Shown one piece after another: positions 19,401-31,524 of a stretch of 43,310 nt of DNA; the first letter of the stretch is position 1; the number at the start of each line of letters is the position of its first letter. Origin of the DNA: Chloromonas sp. AAM2 (Eukaryota > Chlorophyta > Chlorophyceae > Chlamydomonadales > Chlamydomonadaceae). The notes below the pieces were generated by a model, which saw only the letters and a program-made list of their open reading frames with translations, made no database searches and was not told the DNA's origin. Both the position numbers and the translations under genes were made by a program. The DNA is taken from the NCBI GenBank assembly GCA_004335635.1, contig QAXH01005772.1:1-43310 (forward strand). The letters are read 5' to 3'.

Positions 19401-21708
19401 CACATTACGTGGCATTTGAGTAAGTACGGCCGTCATGTATGGGCAGTGGCGTCGGGCAGTTAGGCGATGTCATGAACCATGCAAGATACATGCAACAGAA
19501 GGGTGGGTAAGCGCATGGGCAGGGGATATGGACGTCACAACTGAATGCTGGTCTTATTGCATAACGACCACGTATGCTGCTGATGACCAGCACATTGCCT
19601 GTGACGTCACACCTGTGGACGTGCGTTGATGTAGTGTGCCAGCTCACGCATAACTCGTACCACGTGCGGAAACAGCTCCCTGTGCAGCAGCTGACAGCAG
19701 TTGAGCACGCAGAATGGTACGTATGCACGCTCAGATGTCTCTACATCTGTATCCATATGCTACACATCCATCAAAACGTCACTCAATTACGTATGCCGGG
19801 GACATCAGAATGTTACAAACGCAAACAGTGCTGGGAAATCCTATCCAAAGGGTCAGCAGACATGCTTGATGCGCACGGCTGGTGTTGAAAAGGTGCTTGA
19901 ACAGTGCTGGATGGTGCCAGGTGTACCCACTGGTAGCACACTTGGTGGTTCTTGAACAACATGTTGTACGCAACAGTGCATGGTATTGCAGTGAGCAATG
20001 CAGGAGGGTAGTAAAAAACAAAAGCGATGAATAACTCTCCCTTTTTTTCCCGGCCTCCGGCGGGAGGGGGGGGGGATTCCCCCCCTAAAACAGGCCCTAA
20101 TGGGGTCAGTAAGGGGTCCATTCGACAGCTCTTGATGAGAGGATCACAATGGCATAGCTAGCTTTCACATCCATCGCCCTCCAGGCGCCATATTTCGGCC
20201 TGCCTGCCTCAGACATGCGTGATGCCGCAACCCTCATGCAGTGTCAGTCTCTAGCCAATTACATGCCAGTTTCAATGCAATGTTGGCCTTTTTGATGCAA
20301 TGCAAGCCCCGGAGCTATGTCAGCCTCAATGCAATGCAGGTCCTTGCCAAATTCAAGCCAGTCTTCACGTTGTGCTGGTCACATGCTATGCCAGCAATCG
20401 ACTCCTACTAGCACTACCTAGCACCTAGAGTTGCAGGCCCTTGATGAGCTTGGCCATGAAGGCCTTCTCTTTCTGCCGCACGGTGTACTTGCTAGCATGG
20501 CCTGCTGTGTTCCACCATGGCTGCTCCAGTGCTGCTCCATGTCATACTTATACACACTGGCAGTGCAGCCCTCGGACTTGCCGGTCAGCCGGCCTACCGG
20601 CAACCCGGTAAACTTCCAACTGACCTAACCCACCCTACACATACTCAAACTGGACAGAGAGGGTGCCATTGGATAGATGTCGTTGAGGCGCATCCAGTGG
20701 CATTCTTACTTTGTTGAAAGTCCTTCGGAGCGAGCCAAAAACCCAGTAGGGAAAAAAGTGAACCCTTGGTTTTTTTACACAGGAGACCCCCATCAGGGGA
20801 CCTACCCACCCCCAACGCCAAATGGGCTTATTTTGATGCAGAACGCTTCCTTTTACTGCCCTCTATCGTCCTATAACAATCTTATACCTCACTATATAGG
20901 GTTATTCAGCTTCTGCAGGCACTCAACCCTCCTGGAGCAATGCATCCCATGCAAGCACACCTGTCCAGAAATCTCAGGGGCTGTGCTTCACAGTGCTCGC
21001 GCCACCTGGCTGCCTCCCTGTGAGCGGGAAGGCACACGCCGCCAAACGCCCCGTGGTTCAGAAACGTCCACTGCTTGAAGTCGGTCATGAACAGGTGCCG
21101 GCAGGCCTCACCCAGAGGGGTGGACTGGCTGGGCTCCTGGACACCTGCTGAAGCAGCATCGCATGTGAATCGCCTCTTTGCCCGCTGTTGGCCATGCTCA
21201 GCAACCCTTGCATTCTGCCCTGCACGGATTCATCTCCTTCTAGCTCCGGGGCACTCTTTTGTTCGCGTGTTCCTCTTTTCCATCGTCCTTCTCGATTCTT
21301 ATGTTCGCAGCTGTGCCTACTGGTTGATGTTCATTCAGTGTGATGAACACTGTACTGTCTCATTGAGGCTATCTACGCTGTGGCATCCCCCATGCAGCCT
21401 GCTTGGAAACCAATCCGTTCGGTCAGGGCCCTGGTCTATTGGCGCTGGAGCTAATGCTTCTGGTACACTTAGGCTGAGCCACTCTGGTGCTCAACGTGGT
21501 TGAGTTGCCTGTCATATCCCTGCATGGTCTTCTGACCACTCTTTCTCAGCGCACACACACCAGACAGGGGCTCCAGAGTGAAGGGCCGTGCAGGAGCCCG
21601 GTAGGTGGCTTCAGGCTCAGTGATCATCTGTTCCACGCTCTGGTCTACCATGAAGCTGCCAAAGCCCATATAGCCTGTGCGCTGCACAGCGCCTGTCTGC
21701 GCCGCCAT
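16412..21708 (-). CDS. Class V PLP-dependent enzyme, isopenicillin-N epimerase / L-cysteine desulfhydrase-like
   Basis: Nine exons on minus: 21708-21561, 21144-20961, 19679-19613, 19304-19143, 18942-18758, 18337-18221, 17752-17567, 17303-17135 and 16600-16412 (TAG); 468 residues with consistent phases. Family marks in order: WTFLNHGAFGG (75-85), RELFPHVVRVMREL (110-123), DLVLLPNATTGLN (134-146, PLP-phosphate loop), LAVFDAVTSNTAIVLPIKEL, then VPVLVDAAHGLGQLPVD (Asp256 for the pyridine nitrogen, His259), and YVANCHKWL with Lys282 as the Schiff-base lysine. SGAGFVSDFIWDG and VECPVKCIEGQLYVRIS complete the small domain. Plant members (Arabidopsis LCD) release sulfide from cysteine; bacterial ones include epimerases. 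The substrate here is not determinable. Exon 5 uses a GGAAG acceptor to keep phase; the donor of exon 7 is GC instead of GT. No clear transit peptide. Confidence 0.88.
20431..20511 (-). other. Exon-like open block inside intron 2 of the class V PLP gene
   Basis: On minus, after CACAG/CAG acceptor-like sequence, the frame HASKYTVRQKEKAFMAKL continues IKGLQL then TAG. The codons look coding (many ending in C or G) but there is no partner exon in phase, and the host gene's own exons on either side fit each other without it. It could be a pseudo-exon or exon of a nested gene. Confidence 0.2.
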
Positions 21709-22483
21709 CCTTTTGGCAAGGCCTGTTCACCTGGGGCAGCACATCGCATGTTCAGCATGCTCAATGCAACGTCAGGTGTCTACAAGGACAGACCCCAATG
21801 TCAGTCTGGCCGGACAGGAAGGAGTGTAACATCATGCCAGAAATGGCATTGTCAAGCCTACCTCTAGATTGCTGATCACACTGTCCTGACGACGTTGGCA
21901 GCTATCTATCCAATCTCAGATGGTAAGGGCATTGAGTTCAAGCCCTGATGTGTTAAAGATGCTGTGCCCATGGGTTTGCATGCCCATGAAATCCGTGCCG
22001 GCATGATTCACCAAGCTTGCATGTCAGTTGGCGTTCGTTGCATTTGTAACCACCTGGATCGTACGTCGCGCTTACAGGCACAAAAAGCTTCAGACGCGGG
22101 AGCTGGAGCTGAGGTTACGCTCCGTAGCAAAGGCATGTGCCTGTGCAGGCAAATTTGAGTGAAAATCGTATTCAAAGTGACCCGTAATTCGACAAGCCTT
22201 GTTGTGAAAGCAGCTAGAGACATACGCAATGGTGGACTTAAGCATGCTTTTGTCGAAAGCCGCGCAGAGTGAAGATGCGTCTGAGGCCATGCCGGTGAGT
22301 GGCAACCGCGGCCTGTGTTTGCCCATGCAACACCGTAGAGGAGGCTTGGAATGCAAAGAAGCATGATATGTTTGAGGAGGCTTATGCCAGGACCTGTAGC
22401 CAGAAGTCTGTATGTCACAAGCTCGTGTGTACACCTGCTTAATTGTTTATTTGAACCACATGCACTACTCATAGGCACTACTC
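21709..22483. promoter_or_regulatory. Divergent promoter region between the class V PLP gene and ZMYND10
   Basis: 775 bp separate the two start codons, which point away from each other, so both promoters and 5' UTRs must lie here. I recognise no TATA box at a convincing distance or other named element. The region has no coding exons. Confidence 0.5.
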
Positions 22484-25400
22484 ATGGCCCCAGAGGCTGA
22501 GCGCATCATTGAGCAGCTACAAGCCTTCAGTTTGGCAGATGTGGGTAGCCCAAGATGGCACACACAGCGTGACTGGATTGCTCGGATGAATCTACAGGTG
22601 CGTGCACACATGGCCTTGCCAGCCACGAGCCTTTCGACTGTCCCTTCTGATAGCCATACGGGCAGGCAAGCCCACACTGCTGGTGTGAACCTTATAAACC
22701 TGCCTTCATTGCTCTTCTGACAGCCTGTTGTGGAGCTGGACAAACGACCGTCGCAACAATGTAGGCTCTGGTCATGTTTGCGGTGACAGATAGATCCTGG
22801 CACTCTGCAGGCCCATACAAACGCCAGCACCCACTCAGACGAGTTCATTGTCGAGCTGCTGGTGTCTCTGGACAAGATGAAACTGCTGGTGCATGACTTA
22901 CTGGTCATTGAGGTGCGACAGGGGCCAGCGGGGTGTGAGGAACACTCAAAATATGAGAAGTCTATGCACGCCGGCATGAGCAGTTGCAGCATGTGGACGA
23001 GGAAACTGGTGACAGTAAAGCACAGAGCTAAAACACTAGTTGCGTAACAGCTAGCTATAAAGCACACATGTTCCATCCTAGACCTACAAGTACAAGCTGT
23101 AAGGGCTTTGGTCTAACATCATAAGCTGCGACACCGCACTAAGCAAGTGCTTACTAATGATGATGTTCATGATGTTCATGATGGGGGCTGGCGTGGGCAC
23201 GTCATCAAAGCACACACTTCCCCTTCCTTCGCCTGCTCTGGTGATGCGTTGGGGCCGTTACTGGGGGTGTGAGAAGCATCAAACCACACAGTTTCCGCCC
23301 AGCCCTGGTGACTGCAGACGTGGAAGCTCCACGTGCTGCCCCACCTGCGGCACCACCTGGCCAATAAGGTGGAGCTGTCCTACGTGTACCTGGTGCTGTA
23401 CCACGAGAGCACACTGGCTAACCTGCTGGAGGTGGGCACATGGGGGCGGGCATGAAGTGTGGTAGCACCAAGGCACTCTCACCCCGAAGGCAACGCTTTA
23501 CCCGGCCATCAAACTCATTCGGCTGGCTCATGCTCCCATCATCATCATCATCAACATCGTCATCATGATTGCATGGCTTATGCAGTTGCCAAACAGTCTA
23601 GACGCTCAGCAGCCGTCCAAAAGTCAAGCACATGCAAGGTTTAGAGCCTCTGTAAGGTCCCTTGTGTGGCCCTGTGTACAGCCCCCTGCAGGTCCCTCTG
23701 CACTGAATGCCAGGCTCAGCATCATCTGGCGGGCCCATGCCTCCAAGCAGCATGGTGCAGTGTGCCACTGTGTTCCCATGTGTGCACCATGTTGCCCTCA
23801 GGTGACCCTGTACCACACCCATGTGTGCACCATGTTGCCCTCAGGTGACCCTGTACCACACCCATGCGTGTGAGGCGCTGCCTGAGGAGTACCTCCTGGA
23901 GCTAGCGGACTGGTGCGCCCGCAAGCTCACCTTCCTGGCCAGCCCAGCGGGACGCGCACTGGTGAGCGCAGGGCACCAACTGAATAGCCAGGCACGTTCG
24001 TTAGGTTCAGGCTGCATGCAATTGATGCTATTCCTTTGCTCCATACACAGTCTTACGCATGTCACAATGGCTTCTTTGATTGTTGTTGTTGTTCCTCCCA
24101 GGCCGAAGCTCCCGAGCGCTCTGCCAAGGAGCTGTTAGCCCTGAGTGGCGAGGAGGACCTCAAAGACAAGGAGACAGAGGTGGACTTTGGCACGGCCATG
24201 TGTGCACTCACCATCACAAGGTGGGGATAGAAGGGAACGGAGGGGTGCTGGGCTGGGGTTAGAAGCATGCAGAGGTCAGGGATGGCGTTGATGCCCCTAA
24301 GCTGACAGGGTGATGGAAGGGTGGCCATGATTTCAATGGGAATGGCCTGTCATTAGATAGCTCAGGGTGCCAAGCCTGCAGATAGGGCTATCGGAATTTA
24401 TAGACTAGGTGTGGCACGTTCGTGTAAAGGGACATGGTCATGACATTTGCCCTGCCCCTATTATCTGTCCAAATTGTGTTTTTGTGGCAGGTCTGCCTCT
24501 CCATTGCGTGTGTGTCCCTGTTAATCCATGCAGGTACCTATCCGACGGTGTGACCCGCCTGCCCATGGGCCTGATGAGCCGCATGCTGAGCACGCATGAC
24601 GTGCCCATGGCGCTGGTGGCCCTGCTGGACAGCCCGCCCTGGGCCCGACGCCGCCACAAGGGGCGCGCGGAGAAGTGGGCGGGCGGCGGCTGGGCGGTGG
24701 TGGAGGCCGCGGACAGGCTCAAGCTCACACAGGCTGATGCACAGGTGGGTACAGGGCGGAAAGGGCGGGGGGACAGCGTGGAACGTGGACGGATGGAGGC
24801 AATTCGGGGTACAAGCGGAAGAGCAATGACAGGAGCACGGGGTTGCAGGTAGGTCGCTTGGGAGGTGCAGGTAGCAGCAAGCACAGGGCTGGGACAGAAA
24901 GGTTCGACTCACAAGCGCCGCAGGTTTGTTGATTAGGCGGAGTTTCAATCAACCCAAGTCCTTACTTGTTTGGGATGCAAATGATGCATGCCAGCCATGA
25001 ACAACGAACGCAAATGCAAGGTTTACATTTTTGTTGGGCATGCACATGAGCACCTTGGACATGCGACAGTGTTTTCATGCATTGCTCCTGACACCGTGCA
25101 GGTGTGGCTAACGTTGAACAACCTCGTGGTCGAGCCGCGGTGTCGCGCCAAGTACTCGGCCAATGAGTGGCGGCGCGACAAGCTGCTGACGCTCAAACGC
25201 TACATGAACGAGCTCCTGTTCGACCAGCTGCCGGTACTCAAGGATCTGCAGAGGACCTTGGACGAGGTAAGCCGAATCGAACAACATACGAGCAGGCATA
25301 TCGCAGGCAATATGCGTGCTCGTGAGATTTGCTGTTGCACTGAAGACGGCTCGAGCTCGTTTGCATGAATGGAGTGCTTGAAGTACACGTCGTAGATCCC

Positions 25401-27899
25401 TTGCAAGCCTGCGCATCCGGCCTCCTTTTCAGTACGCAAAATCTGAACCCTTGCTTACGACCCTTGTCTTGTCCAGATGGCACTGGGCGTGGGGCCGGAC
25501 GCGGCTTCAGCCCGCAGTGCTGCCCTGCTACTTGAAGCAGTACCCACCATTCGCCAGGCGCTGCTACGGGACGCACCGGATGCAAGGGTGCGCGGCAGGG
25601 ATGTTGCCGTTCAAATGCACAAGGATACTAAACAGGGGTTAGCAGCAGGCCAGTCGTAGGCAACCGTTGTGCGCCTGTTGTATTTTGTGAGCGTCTGTGG
25701 CCGGTCAGCATTACAGTGACAACAACACGAGCGACTGTGGCCTTGCCAAATGACTCCTTTGAGTCGTGGGAAGAGCTTCCGACAGTTTCCGACAGTTGAC
25801 AACAATGCAAGGGTCTGCAGCGCCCCAGTTGCCTGTCAACCGCCCTACCCTAACTAAGTTAGGCCTAAGTTACGCACCAAGGAAGCGTCTTAATGCATGC
25901 CATTCAGTGCAGAAGATGCCACGCAGATTATGAGCTCATCATGTGGTGTTTGTCCCACTTCCACAGGCCCTGGCGGTCCAGCAGGCGCGCACATGCTTCT
26001 CCGAGGACGAGGTGAGACGTGCAGGCCGGGCCCAGTACGAGGCACTGGTCAAGCAGCTGGACTTCCTGGTGGACCTGCAACCGCCGGCCCCCGCGCCACG
26101 GGACCTGACCGCACAGCCAGAGGGTGGGGCACCTGCTCTGCCAGGGCCGTTGCGTGTCAGCTGCTGGCGCAAGGTACGAGGCAATGGGACACACTGGGCT
26201 GCTAAGACTCGGATTGGGCGCATGGTGGCCATGCAGCCAGAGCCCGTCTCCATACATACCGCCATAGACAGAGAGGGGACAGCAGTGCCACTGGCTAAGC
26301 ACACACGCAGCATCAAGCACACATGTATGCATCCACAAAGCAGCCCAATGAAGATAAGGTCCTGCCTATGTGTGAGGAGGTACAGCTGGCTGTTCACACC
26401 AGAGTCATGATTCACGTTGCTGTTGGCTCTGTTGTGCTGGGGCCTCACGGTCCAGTACTCCGTCTCGTTGGAACACGGCTCAGAGGGCTCTGTCCGTGGC
26501 GTGTGCAGGCGCATGACAGCGGGGTGTACGAGTCGTGGTGCGACTATGAGTTTGAACTGGACCCCGCCAGACCGCCGGAACCCGTGACTCTGGAGGAGTT
26601 ACACGGCCTTAGGTGGGGCAAGAGGCAGATGGAGGGAGGGGAAAGAGGAAGGTGCACAGCGTCGGGTGGGGCAGAAGGCAGGGAACGGGAGCTGTACGCA
26701 CACACAGGCCTGCCTGGGCCGTAGATGGTCCGGGATAGGACATGTGTTGACAGGGGCAGGCAGGCAGGCAAAACCTATCGCTTGCAGCTCGTCCCGAGCG
26801 GAAATCAAACGAGCCTCAGGCTGTCGACAAGTCGTGTAGGCAAGTGCTGCCTGCTTGCTCTCTGCTTGTGCAACGCCTCTGAACAGGACATACTTCAGAC
26901 AACTCAGCATCTACTGTCACGAACTGATGGTGCCTGCTCCTTACGCCCGCTCACACGGAAAGCCTGCATTTCTTAAGAAGTAGTACGGAAGGACTTCGTC
27001 CCGTCAAAAGAGCTAGTCTGGGTTGTTGCTTGTGCAGGTACCGCCTGCTGCCCTGTGACCCTGACAGCAACCGGCCCATGCCAACCAATGGCAAGATTGC
27101 CGTCAAACTGGGCGGCAGTTTCCTATCCCCTGCCACTGCCACTCAACCATCCACAACACAATCAGGCGCACCGCTAGTGGCGGAGGCCTTACTGCAACTG
27201 CCAGACATACCAGTCAAGAGCGTCGCAGGGGAGAAACCGCCGATCATGTGGGTCAACATTGGGCTGTTAGCCGAGGAGGGGCTGGTGCTCCAGCTGAAGC
27301 TGAAACGGTCGGATGGGTCCGGCGGCCAGGAGCGGGACAGAGTGGCGGGTGGGTGGTATGCTTATCACCCTGTGGGCGGCGCACTGACAGTGTTGAAAGA
27401 CCAGTGTTCAATGCAGAAAGACGAGACTGGTGCGGCTACGGGCCAGCGGGACGGAATGATGCCGGCAGTTGGGCTCGTGGGCATTGCAGGGGGGGCAGCG
27501 GGGCGAGGTAGCAAGGTCGGTGGGGCGAGCCCGCTTATCAGTGAAGTCAGTGGGCGATCTTCTGCTGCCCGGCAGCGGCCCACCACGAACACCTCCTCAA
27601 GCATACCTGCAGGTGCTACTTCAGTCACAGTACAACAGCCGGAGGTTGCAGCAGCAGGCCTGCACACGGGTCCAGAGCAGCAGACAGGACCTGTAACAGC
27701 AACACCTGCGAACGCTACCAGTCAAATCGCAAGACCAGCCGCAGCGTCCAAGGTTGCGCCCGGTCAGCTTGTTAACAATGGCAGTTGCCGCATGGATGAC
27801 GTCAGCTGGCAAGTGACAGGAAAACAAGTGGCAAGGGCGCCTGTCTCTGTGCCGCAGATAGCTGCGGAGATGCCTGACAGCCTAGACCTGCCAGACTAG
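22484..27899 (+). CDS. ZMYND10: ZMYND10, cytoplasmic axonemal-dynein assembly factor, lacking its MYND finger
   Basis: Eleven exons: 22484-22597, 22811-22912, 23318-23431, 23845-23961, 24102-24220, 24534-24744, 25102-25266, 25477-25587, 25967-26173, 26509-26612 and 27038-27899 (TAG); all phases fit, 741 residues. Residues 1-388 follow animal ZMYND10 segment by segment: VGSPRWHTQRDWIARMNLQ, EFIVELLVSLDKMKLLVHDL, VYLVLYHESTLANLLE, ELADWCARKLTFLA, YLSDGVTRLPMGLMSRMLST then HDVPMALVALLDSPPWARR, VWLTLNNLVVEP, and LLFDQLPVLKDLQ. The animal protein, about 440 residues, then ends in a MYND zinc finger. Here that finger is absent and 350 other residues follow: ESWCDYEFELDPARPPEP, YRLLPCDPDSNRPMPTNGKI, then low-complexity Ser/Thr/Ala/Gln. 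ZMYND10 helps fold dynein heavy chains before transport to cilia, so the organism should have motile flagella. An in-frame TAG lies 12 nt upstream of the ATG and supports this start. Confidence 0.9.
23775..23866 (+). repeat. 43-bp tandem duplication carrying the exon 4 splice acceptor of ZMYND10
   Basis: CCCATGTGTGCACCATGTTG continuing CCCTCAGGTGACCCTGTACCACA is present twice in tandem (23775-23817 and 23818-23860, no mismatch), followed by a few bases of a third unit. Each unit contains CCCTCAG/GTGACCCTG, so acceptors lie at 23801 and 23844. Only the downstream one keeps frame (VTLYHTHACEALPEEY). Confidence 0.9.
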
Positions 27900-28020
27900 A
27901 CCAGACTGACTGTGCTGAAGGCTAGAAAAGACTTGTGCGCAAGGGTAGCGGTGCTTGTGAGCGGTTTTGTTTGAATGATACTGTATCGCAAAGTTGAATG
28001 GTGTCTGGGCAAGCGAAAGC

Positions 28021-28025
28021 TGTAA
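28021..28025 (+). terminator. TGTAA, probable poly(A) signal of ZMYND10
   Basis: The pentamer TGTAA, the usual polyadenylation signal of chlorophyte algae, lies 122 bp after the ZMYND10 stop. A five-base motif alone is weak evidence. Confidence 0.4.
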
Positions 28026-28357
28026 GTCGAGCGGAGCCTATGAACTCCTGCCTGAGAAGGCAAGGAGGTTTCTACTGCTTGGTAGCCAGTCTAGGTTAAC
28101 CGAGGGACGGGTGTGGTGCTCGCCACGCGTTGAACGCACGCGCATCGCGTCACAAGCGTTACTCCCACTCTGACTGCACTGTCAGCTTTTACTAGTCTGA
28201 CACTGGTATGTGTTGTAGCGGTTGGCGCGCCTATAAAACTGATGTCCTCCTGGCTGGTGCATCACGCATAAGCAAAGGACAGGATAGCTTCTCTTACAAA
28301 CATGCATGATCCGGGTCTCACGCAGGAGAGACAATAGCAAATAAAGCACGAAACAGT

Positions 28358-28394
28358 GAAAAAAGAAGTTTGCCAGTTCTGGGACAGTTTGTGT
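28358..28394 (+). repeat. Dispersed repeat B, single arm
   Basis: An A-rich run followed by AAGTTTGCCAGTTCTGGGAC and AGTTTGTG, identical in its core to 15687-15725 and to the arms of the 12.4-kb element. Confidence 0.7.
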
Positions 28395-28651
28395 GAATTG
28401 GTCTGTATTACCGCCAGCAACCATTGTGTGTCAGCAAAACATGTATATGTGCGTGTGTGTGAACCGCCTTCTTCTTGGAGGCGCTGACGCAGGTGGTGCT
28501 ATTCTTGTTATGCAGGTCAGTGCATGTGTTACCTAACTGGTGACCTCACTGTCATCTTGTGAACCACCCAAGTTTCCTGCACATGGGCACCGGTCCAGGT
28601 TAATTCATGTATTGTACGAGTAGAGGCTTAGGGAGACGTGAATTTGCAAGC

Positions 28652-28741
28652 ATGGCCAATGAACCCCTGCCCACTATCCTCCGCTTTTACGCCAAGTACA
28701 TCAAGCCCAGGTACTGCTCAGACCCCGTGTTCAGACAAAAG
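28652..28741 (+). CDS. Candidate first exon of an unrecognised small gene
   Basis: ATG GCC then 29 codons, MANEPLPTILRFYAKYIKPR then YCSDPVFRQK, ending at a donor AAG/GTAATC in phase 0. Third positions are mostly C or G, unlike the AT-rich surroundings, which suggests real coding sequence. No following exon could be matched with confidence; the blocks at 30855-31369 are the only candidates on this strand. The sequence was not recognised. Confidence 0.3.
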
Positions 28742-30854
28742 GTAATCGCCAGATCGCAAGACTACAATGCATTCAATAACTGCATTCAATAACTCAGAGC
28801 CAGAGGGTGATTGCAGGCAACAAGCTGGCAAAGTTGATAGCAGGGGAGTAGACAAGGTCCTGACGCTGTTGTGTTGTCTGACACAAGACCCAAAGGCTCA
28901 AGCTGGGACAGTTTTTTAAGTGCGCACTCTGTGCAATTCGCTCAACAAAATATGGGGATTTCCATTCAGCCGTGTGCTGCCGCTTCGGCAGGGATTTGGC
29001 AATTCTGAGCTGTTCGCTCACAAAACTTGAAGACAGTACTTCTTGCTCTCTGCTACCCGGGTCAATAAAAGATGTCCCTGGCAAAACTAACCTAGTTTGG
29101 CTCCGCCACCCACTCAGTTCATTGCAAAAAGTGAGCAAACGAAGCAGCATGCTAACACTCCCAGAAGTCAGGCAACACCTTCCTATCAGCTAGGCCTCCG
29201 AGACCGACAATATTAGTGACCAGCAGACTGCACCGACTGAAGCAGTTCCAGAAAACAGGCACTCTGGTGTGCTCGGCACAATGCGCAGTTTTCCCTTGCA
29301 CCCGCCTGCCCAGAGACAGTATCCAAACCCCTACCGCCTAACCGTTTTTGTACACAAGCAGGAAAACTCAGCGCAGCATAAAGTCAACTCGCGTAGCTCT
29401 TCGCACTCAGCACACACTGATGGCACCCACTCTCCCATCCATAACTGCCATGTGTGACCTCAACAAACCATAGTGTCACACTCTCATGCCCGCTCCAGAC
29501 ACCATTCATTTCTACCATCTATTGCAAAGTGGCAACCTGCAAATATTGCAACCTCCGTAAAGCTCAAAACACTGCTCGGAAACAGCTGGTATGTACAAAA
29601 GAGCACGCTGGGCGAGATGAAGCTTTGCAACTTGCAGGTTGAATCTTTGCAAACCTATGCTCGTGCTGCGCTCAGCTGGTGGTGCGCAGTGGCATTTGAC
29701 GCCAGAGACAGCAAAACACGTGTGAGCATTGTCAGAAAGCACGGTCCAGAGCATGTCAACAGTTATGCTGAAAATATAAAAAATGTTCTGAATGTCATGA
29801 AGAACAAAATGATGATGATAAGCTCTGGTGCGCCAATTGTCATGCGGGCGGCTGTGTGAAGCGCGTGCCCTTCTCCATAGCCTCTTTCCTGATCAATATG
29901 TTTGTGAAACTATTGTGCGTACAGGAAGTTGATGAAATGCGACAAGTCGTCGATCAATTGAAATATGCCAGCAGAACCCTGAAAACTGAAACAAATTTTG
30001 CCTGACGTCAATGCTGCATTCAGACGAATGAAGCAACCATTCAACAGCCTGGCTTTACTTTGTGCGCTGCGCAACAAGTGTTGCTCCACAATCTCTCTGA
30101 GGTACCTCAATTTCGGAAGAGCAAAATACCATAAATTGCAATGTTTCCTTAAAATTGAGCATTGCGGAAAGCAGCAGCAAACAGCAACACAATGGGTTTC
30201 AGACTGCTGGACATGGACATGCCTTGTTCTGTCCCAGCAGGTAACAGCTAGAGCTGTTGTGCAAACCGACAGCACAACCAACAAGCCACACAACAGGAAA
30301 CAAACTGAAAACGACCACAACGGGTAAACCATCCCCTCACAGTTGAACATATAACAGTGCCAGACACAACCGCAGTCAAGAAATCAACAATGGGCCGCTT
30401 ACGGGCTTTAATGTCAAACTTTATCAATAATGTCAAACTTACACGTCAAGGGCCGTGGCGGATGCAAACCATGTGATTGACATTGCCCGACCCACGGAAG
30501 CAAACAGTTCAACGCCCATGCGCCGTACACTCTCCGTGTGCCTGGTGCATGGCTCGTGCCGTTGTATGCCGTTCGTCCTCAAATGACTCCAAGCAAACTG
30601 CGACCAAACAACTTTCAAACCAAACCATGCGGAATACTCGGCCTACCAAACAGCCACTTAACATCAATACAAAGCATACCAAACAACACGACACGCTGCC
30701 ATAACATAACAAATGTTAGAACAAACACAACCGCAAGGAGATCATCAAGCGACCAAGCCTGAGCCTCATCCCTGCTGCGCGCATAAGTAGCGTTTGGTTC
30801 CTTGTGTCGTCTCTTGCGCCAGCCATGTGCTGTGATTACTCATCAACAGACACG
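28742..30854. other. Region without a supportable gene
   Basis: More AT-rich than its surroundings, with overlapping short frames on both strands (for example 29473-29859 on +). Codon choice in these frames is not that of the window's exons. Nothing definite is seen. Confidence 0.4.
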
Positions 30855-31509
30855 TTGCGTCCCACCAGGTCCACAGTGGTCCGTCTTGCAGCCAGCAGTG
30901 GTGGGTGTTGGTCCTATCAATGCTGGTGAGTAAAGACACATGCAAAAGAGACCCGGATAACCAAACAACGCAGCATAAGCCTTTCCCGGTGGCACTAGCA
31001 ACCCGTCAACTCATAACGTTTTCAGTGTGACAAACAGGCACTGGCCAAGCATCCAGAGTTGCTAAGCTACTTTTGGGCTGTGCACATCTGCTGCTTCATC
31101 ACCTGTCGCCGGTCAGAAAGCAGCTGCTGCAACAGTTCACGTGCGCTTATTTAGGGTTCATGGCTGCAAAATTAATGATGACTTGCCCTCACCTCTCATT
31201 CATTGAGCACACGCATCCAGCCAAGCTCCTGGCCCAGTGCCTCGCAAAGAAGCAGCTGCCCTTGATCTCAAAATGCACCTTGTCGTGCATCATGATGTTG
31301 GCGAGGTGCTTGCAGCGGCGCTCGCTTCCAACGGTACTGCCAGCCGCGTGGCTGTTGCGGTGGACCTGAGCTTGACAGGCTGGTTGACTGCACTGACTTG
31401 GTTGCAATTGGCTGCCAGGAGACCGAGTGGCCCAGACACAGATGAATGGTGGTTGGGCCTACGCTCTGTGCAAGATGTCATTCGCATCCTTTGCCATTCA
31501 AAGCAATGA
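30855..31509 (+). other. Weak exon candidates at the 3' side of the ZMYND10/cNMP gap
   Basis: One block, about 30855-30931, reads TRCVPPGPQWSVLQPAV then VGVGPINAG between AACAG and a donor CTG/GTGAGT. A second starts after ACAAACAG near 31040 and stays open to 31369. Another frame, from about 31236 to a TGA at 31509, contains HHDVGEVLAAALASNG and TDEWWLGLRSVQDVIRIL and stops 16 bp before the converging cNMP gene's stop. They do not assemble into one certain gene, and no family was recognised. Confidence 0.22.
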
Positions 31510-31524
31510 AGGGCGCTCCAGCCT

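Noticed and set aside
29473..29859. A 128-codon + frame
   Set aside because: AT-rich codon choice unlike the window's exons, no motif, no conserved start context; treated as chance.
27900..31524. A hidden MYND zinc-finger exon for ZMYND10
   Set aside because: I looked for paired Cys-x2-Cys with downstream His/Cys spacing on + and found none; the gene also has its own in-frame stop at 27899.
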